Positions 60,332 through 64,000 of a stretch of 64,000 nt of DNA are shown piece by piece. The notes below the pieces were generated by a model that was given only the letters and a program-made list of their open reading frames with translations, searched no databases and was not told where the DNA came from. The translations under genes and the position numbers were made by a program. Each line of letters opens with the position of its first letter. Position 1 is the stretch's first letter. The DNA is from Candidatus Krumholzibacteriota bacterium (GTDB taxonomy: Bacteria; Krumholzibacteriota; Krumholzibacteriia; JAJRXK01): the NCBI GenBank assembly GCA_029262065.1, contig JAJDAC010000017.1:1-64000 (forward strand), in the 5' to 3' direction.

Positions 60332-63321
60332 CTCGCGATTACCTCCTGGTCGGAGGCCGCAGGGCCCCGACCCGATGCATGAAATTCAGCGGGCACCTCA
60401 CGTCCAGCCCGCTCATGGGCCAAGGCAAGCAGCGTACCGACATCGGTCCCTTCCTCGGGGAACGCGCCCCATCCCACTCTCAGATCCCCGGACAGATCCC
60501 GGGTCCGGCCCTGGGAATGGCCTTCGGGTGCCTCGCCGGGCCCCGTCAACCAGGCCACCACGCGCGGACCCAACCATTCGAACTCGGTATCGGGCTGAGC
60601 CCAGGCGGAAAGTCTTGCCTCCACGTCGGCGACCAAAGAGGCCCGATCGGTCGACGCAACCTCGGGCCCGCTCGGCACCAGGCACGCCACGCCGATTCGC
60701 CCGGCGTCCAGATGCTGCGACACATCGGCCATGGCCGCTCGCAACCGCAACAACGCGGCCGGTATGTCAGCGTCGGACTTCGTACTGGGAATCCAGACCG
60801 TCATGGTGGTCCCCATGTCCAGCTCGCTGTGCATGTCGATGAAGCCACCATGAGCCTGCACCAGTGCGCGGGTGATCGTGAGCCCCAGTCCGGCCCCTTG
60901 GGGTCTTCCCACCAGGGGATCACCCTCCTGGAAGAATCGTTCAAACACCTGAGCCTGAGCGGAGGGATCCATACCCGCGCCGTCGTCACCTACTGTTAGT
61001 TCGAAGCCGCGCACGGATTGACCCAGCGTGTAGGCAAGTTCGACGGCTTGCTTATCTGGGCACGGCACATCGACACGTATGTTCACGTCGATGCGCCCGC
61101 CGGTGTCGGTGAATTTCATGGCGTTGCCCACGAGATTCTCGACGATCTCGGGGAAGCGATCGCTGTCCACGTACCCCTGCACATCTTCGGGCACTTCGCA
61201 GCCCAGAGTGCGGCCCTGCCGCTCGGCGTTGCGCTGAAAACCCAGCAACACGTCACGAAGAATGTGCGTCACATTGTTGGGCTGAGGCTGAAGATGTAGT
61301 CGCCCCGCTTCCTGACGCGCCACGTCCAACAACTGCTGGATCAAGCGACCCAAGCGATCGAGGTTGCGCAGGGTCATCTCCAGGAAGTGCGTCTGCTCTT
61401 CGCTGACCGGCCCGCTTTCACCCTGACTGACGATTTCGATCGCGGTCTTCATGCTGGTGAGCGGTGTGCGCAGCTCGTGCGAAACGGTGCTGACGAATTC
61501 GGCCTGCTCCAGCTCCAACCGCTTCACTCGACTGATGTCGCGAATCGTCATCAGCCACCCGACGTCTGACCCGCCGTCGCCGAACACGCGGCTGACATCG
61601 GCGCGCAGGTACCGGGGGTTCTGCTCTCCCCATACGATCTCACGTCCGCTCAATTCGCCATGGCCCTCATCGGCCTCTTCGAGCAGCCGGCTCAGAGCCA
61701 GGCCGCTGCTTTCTTCCAGGTCATCCAGGTGGTCGGGTCGCGTTGAGCTTCGAAGCAGCCGCCGCGCCGCCGGGTTGACCACGCGAACCTCGCGGTGCGG
61801 GCCAACCATGATGACCGAGGTGGGAAGGTGCTCCACCAGTTGTTCCAGCAGGCGCTGTTCGCGCTTGGCCATGCCGTACAGTTGGCCCAGACCTTCCGCC
61901 GCCTCTCCCGCCAGCAATTGCAACGCGGCCTCGGCTTCGGCACCGAAGTCTCGCGGCCGGCGAGCGCCCAGACAAAGCAGCGCGGGACCGTGGGCCAGCG
62001 ACAGCGGGGCGGTCAGGCGCGTCGGCCACGCGTCGGTGTCGTCGCCTTCTTGATCTTCCACGCCGTCCAGCGGCTCGAGAAACTCCGCGGTGAGCATGCG
62101 CGTGGAGGCCACGCTTCGACGCACCAGCAGGCCCTTTGTATTCGTGGATTCGTAGCGTTGTTCGTAGGCCCGCTTGGCGTAGGCCAGGAACTGACGCTCC
62201 TGCTCCTCGCCACCCTCTACCGAAGCCACGGCACAAAGATGCGCACGCTGGGATGACTCGTAGACGAACACCGCGGCGTCCGTCTGAAAACTCTCGCGAA
62301 CATCCCACACGATGCGGCCCATGGCCTGTTCGTCGTTCAGCGTCGAACGCAGGGTACGCGCAATGCGATGACTGGCGACGACCTGGTCCAACTTCTGTTG
62401 CAGAGTACGAGCGCGGTCGAGTATGCGGCCGACGTGTTCGCGTTCTCCCAGTGCGTTCAGCGTGCGCTGGCCCACGGTGTCGAGAAATTCCAGTTCCCAC
62501 GGATGAAACTCGCGGTCGCCCTGATGCCACATGACCAATTGCTCACCACCGACCGCATCGGCGAACGGGGCCGCCACCACCATGTGCATGGGTTCGTGCG
62601 TGGCGCGGCACAACGCGGCGTCTACCTCGTGCACGCCATCGCGTGTGCCTTCGAACCCCGCCCTGGCGGCCAGCTCGTGCGCCTTGAAAGTGGTTCCCCC
62701 TGGCGTTCTGGCCAACCATACCTGCGCGGCCGAATCGCGCGATGCAGGCGAACCGCTCGACGCCGGTGGCCGCAACAGGGCCACGGCCACCGCGTTCAAC
62801 TCGGCTGACAGAACCTCGGCCGCCGCGCGCAGCAGCTCCTTGGCACCGGCGGTGATGGGTTCGATGCGCTCGAACAACTCGTCCAGGCGACGCAGGCGTC
62901 GGAGTTCGCCACGCAGGCCACGCTCATCGATAGCTGAAACCGCCGCCGACGACACCTGGGCTTCGGCCTGCCTTTGGCCTACTTCGAACACGACGGTCGC
63001 CGCGGCCCGCAGGGCATCGGCGTCGTCGGGCGCGATCTCTTTGGCGGCGCTCAGCAGAACCACGATCTCGTCGTCCACGCGCAGGGTCGTGGCCAAAGAC
63101 GTGCACTCGCCCGAACGCGCCAGCTCTCGTGGCGGCACGCCGGCGCCCATCACGACCACTCCGGGGAATCCCAGAATGCGCGCCAATCTCACCACGGCCC
63201 GGGGTTCGCGCCCGGCCAGGTTCATGGCCAGCACGCGGGGCAAGGCTTGCAACACCACCGCGGCCAGGCCAGCGGTACGGTTCTCGACCCCGTGGTTTTC
63301 GTTGGTGGAATCCATGTCCAT
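60328..63321 (-). CDS. Soluble multi-domain sensor histidine kinase with C-terminal GGDEF-like region
   Basis: 997 residues, no membrane helix. The first ~520 residues contain GAF-like sensor segments. A PAS-like domain follows (VEHLPTSVIMVGPHREVRVV). HisKA is at ~TVSHELRTPLTSMKTAIEIV and HATPase at EIVENLVGNAMKFTDTGGRI, VGDDGAGMDPSAQAQVFERF and GAGLGLTITRALVQAHGGFI. The last ~150 residues resemble a worn GGDEF fold (LRVGWGAFPEEGTDVGTLLA; LAHERA) without the GGDEF signature. The start is uncertain: a TTG at 63333 and ATGs at 63321 and 63315 are all possible. Partner receiver follows. Confidence 0.88.
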   Translation of the reverse strand: MDMDSTNENHGVENRTAGLAAVVLQALPRVLAMNLAGREPRAVVRLARILGFPGVVVMGAGVPPRELARSGECTSLATTLRVDDEIVVLLSAAKEIAPDDADALRAAATVVFEVGQRQAEAQVSSAAVSAIDERGLRGELRRLRRLDELFERIEPITAGAKELLRAAAEVLSAELNAVAVALLRPPASSGSPASRDSAAQVWLARTPGGTTFKAHELAARAGFEGTRDGVHEVDAALCRATHEPMHMVVAAPFADAVGGEQLVMWHQGDREFHPWELEFLDTVGQRTLNALGEREHVGRILDRARTLQQKLDQVVASHRIARTLRSTLNDEQAMGRIVWDVRESFQTDAAVFVYESSQRAHLCAVASVEGGEEQERQFLAYAKRAYEQRYESTNTKGLLVRRSVASTRMLTAEFLEPLDGVEDQEGDDTDAWPTRLTAPLSLAHGPALLCLGARRPRDFGAEAEAALQLLAGEAAEGLGQLYGMAKREQRLLEQLVEHLPTSVIMVGPHREVRVVNPAARRLLRSSTRPDHLDDLEESSGLALSRLLEEADEGHGELSGREIVWGEQNPRYLRADVSRVFGDGGSDVGWLMTIRDISRVKRLELEQAEFVSTVSHELRTPLTSMKTAIEIVSQGESGPVSEEQTHFLEMTLRNLDRLGRLIQQLLDVARQEAGRLHLQPQPNNVTHILRDVLLGFQRNAERQGRTLGCEVPEDVQGYVDSDRFPEIVENLVGNAMKFTDTGGRIDVNIRVDVPCPDKQAVELAYTLGQSVRGFELTVGDDGAGMDPSAQAQVFERFFQEGDPLVGRPQGAGLGLTITRALVQAHGGFIDMHSELDMGTTMTVWIPSTKSDADIPAALLRLRAAMADVSQHLDAGRIGVACLVPSGPEVASTDRASLVADVEARLSAWAQPDTEFEWLGPRVVAWLTGPGEAPEGHSQGRTRDLSGDLRVGWGAFPEEGTDVGTLLALAHERAGREVPAEFHASGRGPAASDQEVIAR

Positions 63322-63470
63322 GGAATAGGGCAACCACAGTGCCAGCTACGTCGCTCGTCGCGACGCGCGTTTTTGGCAATGGTGGCCATGGTGGACCGCG
63401 CAGGCGACACGGCCGGGCAACGTTTGCCGTTGCGAGGGCCGAAGGTTCCGGCGGTCAGGGGTAGCGTGTT

Positions 63471-64000
63471 CTAGGCGCCGTACCCGTGAGGGTGTTCTCG
63501 GTGCCATCGCAGGGCGTCACCCACGACCGTGGCCAGGTCACTGTGCCGCGGCTTCCACGCCAGCCGGCGTTGCGCCATCTCGTTGCTCGCGACCAACCGG
63601 GCTGGATCGCCGGCTCGCCTTGGTCCACGCGGTGCGTCCAGTTCGACACCAGAGATCGACGCAACCACCTTCAGCACCTGCGCCACGCTGGCGCCATGCC
63701 CGGTGCCCAGGTTGATGGCTTCGAAGGAGTCGGGTTGCATCGCGCCCAGGGCCGCGGCGTGGGCGGTGGCCAGATCCTTCACGTGAACATAATCGCGCAC
63801 GGCGGTTCCGTCGGCGGTGGGATGATCGCCACCGTACACTGAAAACTCGGCCAGTCGTCCCAGCACGTGCAGACATACACGAGGAATCAAATGCGTCTCG
63901 GGCCGGTGGTCTTCGCCCCGCGTACCGTCGGCGCCGCAGGCGTTGAAGTAACGTAGGCAAACCGCGCCGATACCCTTGGCGCGCGACTGTTCCTGGAGGA
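63471..64000 (-). CDS. galE: UDP-glucose 4-epimerase, C-terminal part (5' end outside window)
   Basis: The frame stays open to the window edge. It reads QEQSRAKGIGAVCLRYFNAC, GADGTRGEDHRPETHLIPRV, FSVYGGDHPTADGTAVRDYV, HVKDLATAHAAALGA and INLGTGHGASVAQVLKVV, the C-terminal half of an extended short-chain dehydrogenase of the GalE type. Interconverts UDP-glucose and UDP-galactose. The NAD-binding N-terminus and YxxxK site lie beyond the window. Confidence 0.92.
   Translation of the reverse strand, partial: LQEQSRAKGIGAVCLRYFNACGADGTRGEDHRPETHLIPRVCLHVLGRLAEFSVYGGDHPTADGTAVRDYVHVKDLATAHAAALGAMQPDSFEAINLGTGHGASVAQVLKVVASISGVELDAPRGPRRAGDPARLVASNEMAQRRLAWKPRHSDLATVVGDALRWHREHPHGYGA

Noticed and set aside
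1-64000. CRISPR array, prophage or toxin-antitoxin module
   Set aside because: No regularly spaced repeats of ~30 bp, no phage structural genes and no recognisable toxin-antitoxin pair were seen on either strand.

Overview
The window is about 64 kb of high-GC bacterial chromosome. It holds mostly core housekeeping genes, with a more variable, partly decayed stretch between about 1 and 17 kb. I cannot name the species. Three proteins or fragments end in a FlgD-like Ig-type domain, a C-terminal module common in secreted proteins of FCB-group and related candidate phyla (for example Eisenbacteria or Krumholzibacteriota-like lineages). Several proteins carry lipobox signal peptides, and an ECF sigma factor is paired with a TPR serine/threonine kinase. 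A diderm from one of these poorly cultured phyla is my best inference.

About 1-17 kb is the accessory half. It starts with the end of a secreted protein, an ECF sigma factor/Ser-Thr kinase pair, and a large exported beta-propeller protein. A repeat-rich gap with an IS256-family transposase remnant follows, then an MscS-like channel and two adjacent MgtE-type genes (one lacking the membrane domain). Next come three tandem, mutually related cysteine-rich exported proteins, a divergent fourth lipoprotein, a frameshifted FlgD-domain fragment and an exported beta-helix protein. A DDE-transposase insertion sequence with 26-bp inverted repeats sits beside the C-terminal remnant of a second beta-helix protein.

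About 17-33 kb on the minus strand is translation and stringent response. rplM-rpsI-rpsB-tsf-pyrH-frr form a ribosomal-protein/elongation/recycling cluster with a good promoter before rplM. recJ-rel-dtd-maf-mtnA form a tightly overlapped operon preceded by the RNase P RNA gene. An OmpR-type two-component pair, a YceI-TPR fusion protein, an unusual nested palindromic intergenic element, an RNase H gene and a zinc-ribbon coiled-coil gene follow.

About 33-51 kb holds two tRNA genes and then a long minus-strand run. Read in the direction of transcription it is lepA-lepB-hemW, then hrcA-grpE-dnaK-dnaJ-rsmE-yqeY-cvpA-mutS2-dnaG-rpoD. It couples protein export, heat shock, rRNA modification, DNA replication priming and the housekeeping sigma factor.

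About 51-64 kb carries a lipid kinase, a selenocysteine tRNA, a membrane glycosyltransferase overlapped with a sulfatase-like lipoprotein, ridA, and glmS-glmM for amino-sugar synthesis. It also has tRNA-Thr, a MarR regulator, tRNA-Phe, a soluble multi-domain sensor kinase with a receiver protein, and the 3' part of galE. No CRISPR array, prophage or complete defence island was seen. The most promising undescribed elements are the cysteine-rich exported trio with its divergent neighbour and the nested palindrome at 31.7-32.05 kb.
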